A stretch of DNA of 13,607 nucleotides from Methylophilales bacterium UBA4017 (GTDB lineage Bacteria > Pseudomonadota > Gammaproteobacteria > Burkholderiales > Methylophilaceae), in contig DGAZ01000010.1 of NCBI GenBank assembly GCA_002384685.1, positions 32,147 to 45,753 of the forward strand, in the 5' to 3' direction. Shown piece by piece: positions 1-6,565 of this stretch. Position 1 is the first letter of the stretch; each line of letters starts with the position of its first letter. A model generated the notes under the pieces. The model ran no database searches, had not been told where the DNA came from, and worked only from the letters and a program-made list of their open reading frames with translations. The translations under genes were made by a program, and so were the position numbers.

Positions 1-29
1 TTATTTCCATTTACCAGTCTTAATATCGT

Positions 30-58
30 AAAAAAACTAGTCGAAAAATCTAATAGTT
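30..58 (-). terminator. Possible weak terminator after the 22-codon micro-gene
   Basis: On the minus strand, AACTA (58-54) can pair with TAGTT (39-35) across a 14-nt loop and runs straight into seven T residues (36-30). The stem is only five mostly A-T pairs and overlaps the stop codon of the micro-gene, so it is a marginal candidate. The position directly after a gene and the T-run are the only support. Confidence 0.25.
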
Positions 59-125
59 AAGCGACAGGGGCTTTTTCTTTCTTAGGCTTACCTTTGGTTT
101 CTTTTCTTTTATCGCGATTTCCCAT
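57..125 (-). CDS. 22-aa highly basic micro-protein
   Basis: A complete ATG-to-TAA reading frame of 22 codons. The peptide begins MGNRDKRKE, continues with repeated Lys-Pro-Lys and Lys-Glu-Lys, and ends APVA. About nine residues are Lys or Arg, there is no hydrophobic stretch, and it is probably disordered and cytoplasmic. An AGAAAGG stretch lies just upstream of the ATG, close but usable as a ribosome binding site. I recall tiny annotated proteins of this style (MGNRD... followed by Lys/Pro-rich sequence) in beta- and gammaproteobacteria, which makes a real gene more likely than its length suggests, but I cannot confirm homology. It lies 45 bp downstream of the helix-turn-helix gene on the same strand and may share its transcript. 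Function unknown; nucleic-acid binding would fit the charge. Confidence 0.45.
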   Translation of the reverse strand: MGNRDKRKETKGKPKKEKAPVA

Positions 126-170
126 GACCTTTCTCACTTATTGAATTTTTTTATATCATACACATAAATG

Positions 171-422
171 CTAGTGAAAGTCTCTATGTTCATCAAGAAA
201 TTTATTAACATCCATATCCAGCCAAATGGCGATAGCACACATCCTAACAAAGTTAGGGGTATTTATGCCCTTTAGCCACTTGCGGACCGTTTCATAAGAT
301 ACGAGATCATCATTTGATGCTGCTGAGTACTTTTTGATAAAATTTTCAGGCGTAGGTTTTAGGTCAAACTTTTTTTCAAAAGCCTCTGCAAGTAAAATTG
401 CGTAATCTTGACGGATAGTCAA
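171..422 (-). CDS. Small helix-turn-helix DNA-binding protein, 83 aa
   Basis: Residues about 40-60 (VSYETVRKWLKGINTPNF) look like the recognition helix and following turn of an XRE/Cro-like helix-turn-helix: a 'SYETVRKW' helix, a short turn, then a helical tail with LDMDVNKFL. The N-terminal third (YAILLAEAFEKKF) is probably the first helices of the same domain. The length fits a single-domain regulator with no sensor domain. The start is TTG at 422-420, because no in-frame ATG exists before the upstream stop at about 443; the sequence TAGGAAA about seven bases upstream is a reasonable Shine-Dalgarno site. It is followed on the same strand by the 22-codon micro-gene. The target is unknown. 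It could regulate itself, or be a phage-derived or antitoxin-like remnant; no toxin partner is visible. Confidence 0.75.
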   Translation of the reverse strand: MTIRQDYAILLAEAFEKKFDLKPTPENFIKKYSAASNDDLVSYETVRKWLKGINTPNFVRMCAIAIWLDMDVNKFLDEHRDFH

Positions 423-447
423 TACATTTCCTAGATAAGGTTAGTGG

Positions 448-475
448 CTCATAAGGCAATCTCATTAAATGTAAA
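448..475 (-). promoter_or_regulatory. Candidate sigma-70 promoter for the helix-turn-helix gene
   Basis: Reading the minus strand, TTTACA (475-470) matches the -35 consensus at five of six bases and TATGAG (453-448) matches the -10 at four of six, with a 16-bp spacer. Transcription would begin about 20 bases before the TTG start. No operator is evident. The weak -10 keeps confidence low. Confidence 0.3.
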
Positions 476-601
476 GGTTTTTTTAGGGTGTGTAAACAAC
501 CTTAGCTTGTCCTAAAACAAAAAGCGGTAAATTTGAAGCCAGTTTAGATACTAAAAATAAAGGAAAAACTATTTTTTTTATATACAAATGAAAATTTATA
601 G

Positions 602-607
602 TAGAAT
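602..607 (+). promoter_or_regulatory. Candidate -10 box for tRNA-Glu
   Basis: TAGAAT matches TATAAT at five of six bases and would start transcription about ten bases before the mature tRNA 5' end, a usual distance for a tRNA precursor. The stretch around 579-584 is AT-only and no good -35 is visible. The 423-600 interval otherwise holds only AT-rich sequence and a 7-bp inverted repeat (481-487 with 511-517). Confidence 0.35.
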
Positions 608-623
608 ATCGACCTTCTAGCAC

Positions 624-699
624 GTCCCCATCGTCTAGAGGCCTAGGACACTGCCCTTTCACGGCGGCGACAGGGGTTCGAATCCCCTTGGGGACGCCA
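624..699 (+). tRNA. tRNA-Glu, anticodon UUC
   Basis: A complete 76-nt cloverleaf with encoded CCA. The acceptor stem GTCCCCA (624-630) pairs perfectly with TGGGGAC (689-695), the discriminator is G696, and CCA is 697-699. The anticodon loop CTTTCAC (656-662) carries TTC at 658-660 and A at position 37. The anticodon stem CTGCC/GGCGG has one U-G wobble where E. coli has C-G. The T arm contains GGTTCGAATCC. The whole gene is near-identical to E. coli tRNA-Glu. The wobble U34 is the base that MnmC-type enzymes modify (mnm5s2U), and an MnmC-like oxidase is encoded at 8503 in this window. MiaA would not act on it, because position 36 is C and not A. Confidence 0.98.
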
Positions 700-778
700 A
701 TTATTATTGCGTCATTATCACAAAATAGTGGCGAATCAAGACTCCTATCCGTAATTTATAAATAAGCTAAAAAACACC

Positions 779-839
779 TTGAGGTTGTAGGCTCAACCCC
801 CTATTATTAATGTTGCAATAAAAATAAGAGCTTAACCCT
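779..839 (+). repeat. Hairpin and imperfect direct repeat in the leader of the lipid operon
   Basis: GGTTG (783-787) pairs with CAACC (794-798) across a 6-nt loop. An overlapping alternative, TTGAG (779-783) with CTCAA (792-796), excludes it. In addition the decamer GCTCAACCCC (791-800) recurs as GCTTAACCCT (830-839), 39 bp downstream. No T-run follows either stem, so these are not ordinary terminators. They could be regulator half-sites or chance. Confidence 0.3.
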
Positions 840-856
840 TCAATACCTTTTTTTTA

Positions 857-899
857 TGGTAGTTTCATTGAAACTTATGAGGGCGAAGATTGCCTACCA
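857..899 (+). promoter_or_regulatory. Nested inverted repeats upstream of the lipid operon
   Basis: TGGTAG (857-862) and CTACCA (894-899) are a perfect 6-bp inverted repeat. Inside it, overlapping its left arm, lies a second perfect one, AGTTTC-ATT-GAAACT (861-875). The structure ends 36 bp before the first gene of the long operon, where an operator or a 5'-UTR hairpin would be expected. A TATAAA box follows at 908-913 as a possible -10 element, but no -35 hexamer stands at a proper distance. No Shine-Dalgarno sequence is obvious before the ATG at 936. Confidence 0.35.
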
Positions 900-935
900 A
901 CATTAATTATAAAACATAAAAGATCGTCTATTAAA

Positions 936-1967
936 ATGATCACAAAACTAATAAATTTAGCAGAGAAAGGGTTGTTGCCAGACTTTATAGTTCGCTATGG
1001 CATAAGGACCTTACTAACAAAGCGGTTGAAGTCACTTATCCATACAGACCAACATACAAACAAAAACAATAAAGATCTGTTTGTAAAGGCGATGGATGAA
1101 GCCCCTATTGCATTGGTCCCAGAACTGGCAAACGAGCAGCACTATGAAATTCCATCTGATTTTTACCGCCTCTGTCTTGGTAGAAATAAAAAATACAGTT
1201 CGTGTTTTTGGGACAAAACTACCCATAATCTTGATCAGGCAGAAGATTTAGCCCTCCAGATAACGTGCGAACATGCTGAATTGGCAGATGGAATGAATAT
1301 TTTAGAGCTAGGATGTGGGTGGGGCTCATTGTCTTTATGGATGGCTGAAAAATTTCCTAATGCCTCAATCACCTCAGTATCAAACTCCTCTTCACAAAAA
1401 GATTATATTATGCATGAGGCAAATAGCAGAAATATCAAGAATTTGCAGGTCATCACCTGTGATATGAATGATTTTCAGACGCAAGAAATCTTTGACAGAG
1501 TCGTTTCGGTAGAAATGATTGAGCACATGAGAAATCATAGGAAGTTATTTAACCTTATAGCTAGTTGGCTAAAGCCGGGTGGGCTCTTCTTTATGCACAT
1601 CTTTGTTCATAAGTCACAGCCATACCTTTTTGAAGTCCAAGATGATGATGACTGGATGAGTCAATACTTCTTCTCAGGCGGAATGATGCCAAGCGAAGAC
1701 TTACCATTAATGGTCCAAGATAACCTGATGATAAAAGATCAATGGCAATGGTCAGGCCAGAATTATGAAAAAACAGCCAATGCATGGCTGGAGAATATCG
1801 ACCGAAACCATGATCAAGCTATGAAGGTGCTTGAAGAAATCTATGGAAAAGATAGTGCGGTAAAATGGATGAATAGATGGAGAATATTTTTCATGGCATG
1901 TGCTGAGCTATGGGGATACAGTAACGGAGAGGAATGGTTGGTATCACATTACCTATTTAAAAAATGA
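936..1967 (+). CDS. SAM-dependent methyltransferase, CFA/coclaurine-N-methyltransferase-like
   Basis: A class I SAM methyltransferase of 343 aa from the CFA-synthase superfamily. The SAM-binding motif LELGCGWGSLSLW is at residues about 123-135 and SVEMIEHM at 191-198. That second motif resembles the catalytic Glu/His segment of plant coclaurine and pavine N-methyltransferases. Cys127, Glu196 and His221 sit where E. coli Cfa has Cys139, Glu239 and His266 by my hand alignment. The first 100 residues (MITKLINLAEKGLLPDF...) lack the usual CFA N-terminal lipid domain. An acidic patch (QDDDDW, about 235-240) follows the core fold. It opens the lipid operon and its TGA overlaps the next ATG by four bases. 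The substrate cannot be read from sequence; an unsaturated phospholipid acyl chain or an amine head group are the main options. Cytoplasmic, probably at the membrane. Confidence 0.88.
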   Translation: MITKLINLAEKGLLPDFIVRYGIRTLLTKRLKSLIHTDQHTNKNNKDLFVKAMDEAPIALVPELANEQHYEIPSDFYRLCLGRNKKYSSCFWDKTTHNLDQAEDLALQITCEHAELADGMNILELGCGWGSLSLWMAEKFPNASITSVSNSSSQKDYIMHEANSRNIKNLQVITCDMNDFQTQEIFDRVVSVEMIEHMRNHRKLFNLIASWLKPGGLFFMHIFVHKSQPYLFEVQDDDDWMSQYFFSGGMMPSEDLPLMVQDNLMIKDQWQWSGQNYEKTANAWLENIDRNHDQAMKVLEEIYGKDSAVKWMNRWRIFFMACAELWGYSNGEEWLVSHYLFKK

Positions 1968-2467
1968 TCGAAAAAATTGTTAACTTTTCCTTGTTTCAGC
2001 TAGGTTGGTTTATCTGCATACTCGGCGCCTCATGGAACAAACCCTATCTTGCTTTGTGTGCAAGCGTGATCATTCTTTTAACACACCTACACCTGACAAA
2101 TTACAAGAAAAATGACCTTAAATTGTTGGTGCTATCTGCTTGCATTGGTTTCTTTTTTGATGGCTTGCTTCAATACAGCGGAATGATTTTATACAATAAT
2201 CCTGGATGGGAATTCCCACTAACACCTTTATGGATAGTAATGCTTTGGTTGCTTTTTTCGATTACTTTAAATCACAGTTTAGCTTGGCTAAAAAATCGCA
2301 TCATTTTATCTGTTTTATTTGGTGCGGTTGGTGGGCCGTTGGCTTACCTAGCCGGAGAAAGTTTAGGGGCTATTACTGTCACCAACCCTCAAACAATAAT
2401 CATATTGGCGGCAGGATGGGCAATCATCACTCCTATGCTAATTAGACAGAGTGAAAAAACATGGTAG
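1964..2467 (+). CDS. DUF2878 family integral membrane protein
   Basis: A 167-aa, very hydrophobic protein with about five or six predicted transmembrane helices (roughly 5-22, 27-43, 54-75, 87-105, 112-132 and 143-160). Family-like features are the N-terminal FQLGWFICILGA stretch, an Asp inside a helix (GFFFDGLLQY), and PLWIVMLWLLFSITLNHSL. I recognise it as DUF2878, whose members usually sit beside DUF1295, DUF1365 and CFA-synthase-like genes. No catalytic motif is visible. It starts on the ATGA overlap with the preceding methyltransferase and overlaps the next gene by seven bases, so it is translationally coupled on both sides. Its role is unknown; an inner-membrane partner for lipid modification or movement is inferred from context only. 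Confidence 0.85.
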   Translation: MIEKIVNFSLFQLGWFICILGASWNKPYLALCASVIILLTHLHLTNYKKNDLKLLVLSACIGFFFDGLLQYSGMILYNNPGWEFPLTPLWIVMLWLLFSITLNHSLAWLKNRIILSVLFGAVGGPLAYLAGESLGAITVTNPQTIIILAAGWAIITPMLIRQSEKTW

Positions 2468-3225
2468 CTATCTATCTACCCATACTAACGAATTTAGTAA
2501 TATTTGCCTTAGCAGGATGGGTGCTAAGTCTAGCAACCAAAAATGTCACTCACGTCGATAGCATGTGGAGTCTTTTCTTTGTACTTGCCTTGGTAACCGC
2601 GATGAGTCAGACATCTATCATCACAGAAAGGCATGTAGCAATCATGATAGCTTTGTTTGTTTGGGCTTCAAGATTAAGTGGCTATCTGACTTTAAGGAAC
2701 TGGGGGCAGCCTGAAGATATTCGCTACCAAAATATTAGAAAGAATAATTCTCCTGGCTTTGGTATTAAGAGTATCTATATCATCTTTCTATTTCAGGCCC
2801 TTCTCGCATCGATTATTGTCTTGCCGCTAATAGGCTCACTAGAGAATTCTCGGGCATATAATTTGATTGATAAGGTGGGATTGGGTATCGTTTTGTTTGG
2901 TGTCTTTTTTCAATCCATAGCCGACATTCAGTTAAGGCGCTTCCTGCGTCACAACAAAAATAAAGGTGTTCTTAGAACGGGGTTATGGAAATACTCCAGG
3001 CACCCCAATTATTTTGGCGAATTTCTTGTTTGGTGGGGCTTTTACCTTGTTTCCTTAGATGGAGGGCCCTGGTTCTTTATAATATCCCCATTGCTCATGA
3101 CTCTCTTACTTTTAAAAATATCGGGCGTGGGGTTGATGGAACAAACCATAACCAACAGAAGGCCTGGGTATAATGAATACATCCAAAATACCTCGAGTTT
3201 TATTCCATGGCCACCAAAAAATTAA
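2461..3225 (+). CDS. DUF1295 family membrane protein (steroid 5-alpha-reductase-like)
   Basis: A 254-aa polytopic membrane protein. It has the DUF1295 hallmarks: THVDSMWS near the first helices, LRNWGQPEDIRYQNIR (about 78-93), SIADIQLRRF, and a long conserved block GLWKYSRHPNYFGEFLVWWG (about 173-192) followed near the C terminus by MEQTITNRRPGYNEYI. The last block resembles the nucleotide-binding C-terminal part of steroid 5-alpha reductases and isoprenylcysteine methyltransferases, so an NADPH-dependent reductase or a lipid methyltransferase is possible. No member of this exact branch is characterised to my knowledge. The ATG lies seven bases inside the previous gene, and the gene ends inside the start of the next. 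Inner membrane. Confidence 0.88.
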   Translation: MVAIYLPILTNLVIFALAGWVLSLATKNVTHVDSMWSLFFVLALVTAMSQTSIITERHVAIMIALFVWASRLSGYLTLRNWGQPEDIRYQNIRKNNSPGFGIKSIYIIFLFQALLASIIVLPLIGSLENSRAYNLIDKVGLGIVLFGVFFQSIADIQLRRFLRHNKNKGVLRTGLWKYSRHPNYFGEFLVWWGFYLVSLDGGPWFFIISPLLMTLLLLKISGVGLMEQTITNRRPGYNEYIQNTSSFIPWPPKN

Positions 3226-3830
3226 TTACAATTTTTGCCTTTTTTGTCACGCCTTTTCTTGCATATGCGGAAGACTGGGTATTTGATGCTGTGTTAAATG
3301 ATAAGGTTATAGGGCAACATACATTCATTGTTGAGGACAAAAAATCGCTAAGCAGAGCAGATTTTCATATTAAGTTTTTATTTATGGATATATATTACCA
3401 ACACAGATCTGAAGAAACATGGTCTAACGGATGTATCCAATCAATTAGTAGCTCGACAAATGACGATGGCGACCACTTTGGTGTAAAGGGTAAGATAGAA
3501 AATGGTCACTTAGCTCTTGTCAGTAACAATACACTTATCAAGCTAAGTGAATGTGTGATGACATTTGCCTACTGGGACAAAAATATACTGAAGCAAAAAC
3601 GCTTGTTAAACTCACAAAATGGTGAGTATCTTGATGTGGACATAAGGCTTCTAAAAAAAGAAACTATAAGGGTGCGAGGCGAAAGCACTCCAACCCAACA
3701 CTATGAGATTAAGGCGACGAAGGATGGTCAGGAAAAGCTAGCCATTCAGTTGTGGTATGACGACAATCTTAATTGGGTTGCACTAAAGTCACCTACACCC
3801 ATTGGTGACATTTTTTATAAATTACATTAG
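3207..3830 (+). CDS. Secreted DUF6134-like protein
   Basis: A 207-aa protein with a clear Sec signal peptide: Lys4-Lys5, a hydrophobic core LITIFAFFVTPFLA, and a probable cut after AYA (residue 21). The mature part is predicted mostly beta-strand and periplasmic. Recognisable family features are FDAVLNDKVIGQHTF, the block YQHRSEETWSNGC, CVMTFAYWDKNIL, and a C-terminal LWYDDNLNWVALKSPT. I match this to the DUF6134 family from memory. Two cysteines, Cys76 and Cys116, could form a disulphide. The gene begins 19 bases inside the DUF1295 gene and no better start exists downstream that keeps the signal peptide. It may bind or carry a lipid, judging only from its shape and its neighbours. Confidence 0.75.
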   Translation: MATKKLITIFAFFVTPFLAYAEDWVFDAVLNDKVIGQHTFIVEDKKSLSRADFHIKFLFMDIYYQHRSEETWSNGCIQSISSSTNDDGDHFGVKGKIENGHLALVSNNTLIKLSECVMTFAYWDKNILKQKRLLNSQNGEYLDVDIRLLKKETIRVRGESTPTQHYEIKATKDGQEKLAIQLWYDDNLNWVALKSPTPIGDIFYKLH

Positions 3831-3843
3831 GTATTATTCTTAT

Positions 3844-4362
3844 ATGCATGATTTTAAAATAATTTTTTTATTAATTTTTATGGTAACTGGATGTTCTATG
3901 CCCACAAAATCTCTCAAAACAGTCCCTAGCGTTGATATCAACAGCTTCATGGGGGACTGGTATGTTATAGCGCATATACCAGCATTTATTGAAAAGAATG
4001 CTTACAATGCAATTGAATCTTATAAGCTCAATGATGACGGAACCATTCAAACAACCTTCACTTTTAACGAAGCTGCTGTTGATGGAGAGAAAAAACAATA
4101 CAATCCCAAAGGCTTTGTGGTTAAGGGTACCGATAATGCCGAATGGGGTATGCAATTCATTTGGCCCATTAAAGCGCAGTACAAAATTGTTTATGTAGAT
4201 GAGGGTTACAAAAACACCATCGTCGCAAGAGACGCCTTAGATTATGTGTGGCTGATGTCACGAAGTAAGTCCTTGCCCCACGAAGATATTGTTAAATTTA
4301 CCGCTATGATTGAAGCTATGGGGTATAACATTGATAATCTAAGAATGGTGCCACAACAATGA
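3844..4362 (+). CDS. blc: Blc-like lipocalin, outer-membrane lipoprotein
   Basis: A 172-aa lipocalin. The signal peptide MHDFKIIFLLIFMVTGC ends in the lipobox VTGC, so Cys17 would be lipidated, and Ser at +2 favours sorting to the outer membrane. The lipocalin signature GDWYVIAHIP stands at about residues 37-46. YVWLMSRSKSLP near the C terminus is typical of bacterial Blc/apolipoprotein-D relatives. The open frame reaches back to a TTG at 3802, but the ATG at 3844 gives a standard signal peptide and leaves 13 bp after the preceding stop, so it is preferred. Blc-family proteins bind fatty acids and lysophospholipids. Here it may bind the product or a breakdown product of the cluster. Its TGA overlaps the next ATG by four bases. 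Confidence 0.92.
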   Translation: MHDFKIIFLLIFMVTGCSMPTKSLKTVPSVDINSFMGDWYVIAHIPAFIEKNAYNAIESYKLNDDGTIQTTFTFNEAAVDGEKKQYNPKGFVVKGTDNAEWGMQFIWPIKAQYKIVYVDEGYKNTIVARDALDYVWLMSRSKSLPHEDIVKFTAMIEAMGYNIDNLRMVPQQ

Positions 4363-5318
4363 GGAAGGTTACCAGCACAGTGATTTCTTTCATTCTCGGC
4401 TGGCTTGACAACAGGGCCGTGGAAAATAAATACATGAGCTCCCAGCTCAATGGGAAGGAAATTGACTGGGCCAGAGTTATTCCCTATATCATTATTCACC
4501 TAGCAGTCTTTGCTGTTTTTTTTGTAGATTTTAGTATCGTGGCATTTATGGTATTCCTTTTTATGTATGCTCTAAGAATGTTTGCTATCACCGGTTTCTA
4601 TCACCGCTACTTTTCTCATAAAACTTTTAAAACTAGCCGGGTTATTCAATTTATATTTGCAGTAGTAGGTGCCTCCGCGGTTCAGCGTGGTCCAATATGG
4701 TGGGCAGCACACCACCGAGATCATCACATGCACTCTGACACTGTTCATGATAAGCATTCACCTAAAGCTCATAGCTTTCTATGGAGCCATACAGGCTGGT
4801 TTCTTACCAAGGCTAACTTCTTAACCCATACAAAGTTGGTCAAGGAGCTCTCTCGCTTTCCTGAGCTACGCTTAATCGATAGATTTGACGTAATCATCCC
4901 TATTCTGACATGCATCGGACTTTATATTTCCGGAGAGAGTCTTAACAACCATTACCCAGAACTTCGGACCTCAGGAATGCAGTTGGTGGTGTGGGGGTTT
5001 ATTTTATCCACAGTGATTCTTTATCATTCGACTTTTCTTGTTAACTCTGTTGCTCACGTTTGGGGTAACAAAAGATATAAAACGGATGATTCAAGCCGAA
5101 ATAACTTTCTAATTGCTTTACTAACGTTTGGTGAGGGATGGCATAACAATCATCATCACTACCCCGGATCCGCAAGACAAGGTTTTTATTGGTGGGAGAT
5201 TGACCTTACGTATTACATACTGCGAATAATGTCCATGCTGGGTATAATTTGGGACATTAGAACCGTGTCAGCAAATATCCGTGAGTCAAATCACGTCACT
5301 AAAAATCCTAATAGCTAG
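4359..5318 (+). CDS. Membrane fatty-acid desaturase (delta-9 / DesC-like)
   Basis: A 319-aa integral membrane di-iron desaturase. All three histidine boxes are intact: HRYFSH (82-87), HHRDHH (118-123) and HNNHH (262-266), with a further His at 233 in NSVAHVWG. Hydrophobic stretches lie at about 42-77, 96-110 and 176-225. This is the acyl-CoA/phospholipid delta-9 desaturase family, which uses O2 and electrons from a partner to put a cis double bond into an acyl chain. No ferredoxin, cytochrome b5 or reductase gene is in the window, so electrons must come from elsewhere. It starts on an ATGA overlap with the lipocalin and ends five bases before the FAD oxidoreductase. Making the unsaturated chain that the methyltransferases use is the simplest role. 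Confidence 0.93.
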   Translation: MRKVTSTVISFILGWLDNRAVENKYMSSQLNGKEIDWARVIPYIIIHLAVFAVFFVDFSIVAFMVFLFMYALRMFAITGFYHRYFSHKTFKTSRVIQFIFAVVGASAVQRGPIWWAAHHRDHHMHSDTVHDKHSPKAHSFLWSHTGWFLTKANFLTHTKLVKELSRFPELRLIDRFDVIIPILTCIGLYISGESLNNHYPELRTSGMQLVVWGFILSTVILYHSTFLVNSVAHVWGNKRYKTDDSSRNNFLIALLTFGEGWHNNHHHYPGSARQGFYWWEIDLTYYILRIMSMLGIIWDIRTVSANIRESNHVTKNPNS

Positions 5319-5323
5319 CGACT

Positions 5324-6565
5324 ATGAAGATAGCTATCGTGGGATCAGGTATATCGGGAAATACTGTCGCTCACCTCCTCCATAAAGAGCATGACATTAA
5401 AATATTCGAAAGCAACGGCAGAATTGGTGGGCATTCCCATACCCATAACATTCAGGTAGAGAATAAAGAAATTTCCGTAGATACTGGTTTTATTGTATTT
5501 AACAAAAAAACATACCCATTATTCACCGAACTGCTCAATGTTCTGGGGGTTAACTACGAAGATAGCTCCATGAGCTTTAGCGTATTCTCAGATGTATCCG
5601 GCCTTGAATACAATGGCACAAACTTAAACACACTCTTTGCACAGAGAAAAAACCTTCTTAATCTAAAGTTTATCAAAATGATCTGGGAGATCATTTACTT
5701 TAATAAAAAGTCTTTGAAATTGTTGGAAATCGAAAGCGATATAACCCTAGGAGAATTTCTTAAGAAGGGAGGGTATTCTGAATATTTTTCGCAGAATTAT
5801 ATTTTACCCATGGGGGCAGCTATATGGTCATCGGACATACAAACCATGAAAAATTTTCCTGCAAAATTTTTTGTTACTTTTTTCCATAACCATGGAATGC
5901 TTTCTGTTAACAATAGGCCCCAATGGCTTACAGTCACTGGGGGCTCTCAGCATTATGTGAATAAACTATGTGCGCCCTTTAAGGATAAAATTGAGCTTAA
6001 CGCAAAAATAGAGCATGTGGAACGATCAAAAAATGGTGTCATAATTAAACTCCTAGACCGGTCCGAGCACTATGATTACATTTTTTTTGCTTGTCATAGC
6101 GATGAAGCTCTAGCCTTACTAAAGGATCCGACAGAAGAAGAAAAAAAGGTGTTAAGCTCAATCCCATACACAAAAAACGAAGTAATCCTGCATACAGATA
6201 CCTCAATGATGCCTAAAAATAAACTGGCGTGGGCTGCTTGGAATTACAATATAGATAACCGAACCAATGACCCAGTTACACTAACCTACAACATGAACAT
6301 TCTACAAAACATAGAAACTAAAGATCCTTTATTGGTTACATTGAATCCGAATAAAGCCATAGACGAAGATAAGATTATAAAAAAACTTACTTACACGCAC
6401 CCTAAATTCAGTCTTGATAGTATAGTTTCTCAGAAAAAACACACCTCTATTTCTGGAAAAAAAAGAACCGGCTATGCCGGGGCATACTGGGGCAATGGTT
6501 TCCATGAGGACGGGGTTAAAAGTGCCTATGAAGCCACTCAACATTTTAACGCTTGGCTAGACTAG
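5324..6565 (+). CDS. NAD(P)/FAD-dependent oxidoreductase of the DUF1365-CFA trio
   Basis: A 413-aa flavoprotein of the amine-oxidase/phytoene-desaturase superfamily. The dinucleotide-binding fold is GSGISG (7-12) with Glu29 at the end of the second strand, followed by GRIGGHSHT (32-40) and VDTGFIVFN (52-60). The C terminus has GYAGAYWGNGFHEDGVKSA, which closes the FAD site. Genes of this type are nearly always next to a DUF1365 gene and a CFA-synthase-like gene, as here. In Rhodobacter sphaeroides the corresponding flavoprotein is, as I recall, UfaD, which desaturates a methylated acyl chain during furan fatty acid synthesis; this equivalence is from memory. Its stop codon shares one base with the next start (TAGTG). 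Confidence 0.92.
   Translation: MKIAIVGSGISGNTVAHLLHKEHDIKIFESNGRIGGHSHTHNIQVENKEISVDTGFIVFNKKTYPLFTELLNVLGVNYEDSSMSFSVFSDVSGLEYNGTNLNTLFAQRKNLLNLKFIKMIWEIIYFNKKSLKLLEIESDITLGEFLKKGGYSEYFSQNYILPMGAAIWSSDIQTMKNFPAKFFVTFFHNHGMLSVNNRPQWLTVTGGSQHYVNKLCAPFKDKIELNAKIEHVERSKNGVIIKLLDRSEHYDYIFFACHSDEALALLKDPTEEEKKVLSSIPYTKNEVILHTDTSMMPKNKLAWAAWNYNIDNRTNDPVTLTYNMNILQNIETKDPLLVTLNPNKAIDEDKIIKKLTYTHPKFSLDSIVSQKKHTSISGKKRTGYAGAYWGNGFHEDGVKSAYEATQHFNAWLD

Noticed and set aside
481..517. Inverted repeat TTTTAGG/CCTAAAA as a terminator
   Set aside because: The arms are 23 nt apart, mostly A-T, and neither strand has a T-run after the 3' arm.
624..699. tRNA-Glu 3' end as an attachment site with a nearby direct repeat
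   Set aside because: No second copy of the T-arm/acceptor sequence and no integrase gene was seen in the window.
856..906. A 16-codon plus-strand frame beginning ATG GTA GTT
   Set aside because: No ribosome binding site precedes it, the product is short and of ordinary composition, and it overlaps the inverted repeats that explain the sequence better.
922..941. Paired GATC sites around the first operon start as an operator
   Set aside because: The sequence between them is not symmetrical and four-base matches are expected by chance.
3802..3843. Upstream TTG start for the lipocalin
   Set aside because: It would put 14 extra residues ahead of a perfect lipoprotein signal peptide and overlap the preceding gene; the ATG at 3844 is better.
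5329..5338. Perfect palindrome GATAGCTATC at the FAD oxidoreductase start
   Set aside because: It is fully explained by the codons for Lys-Ile-Ala-Ile-Val, which encode the family's usual N terminus.
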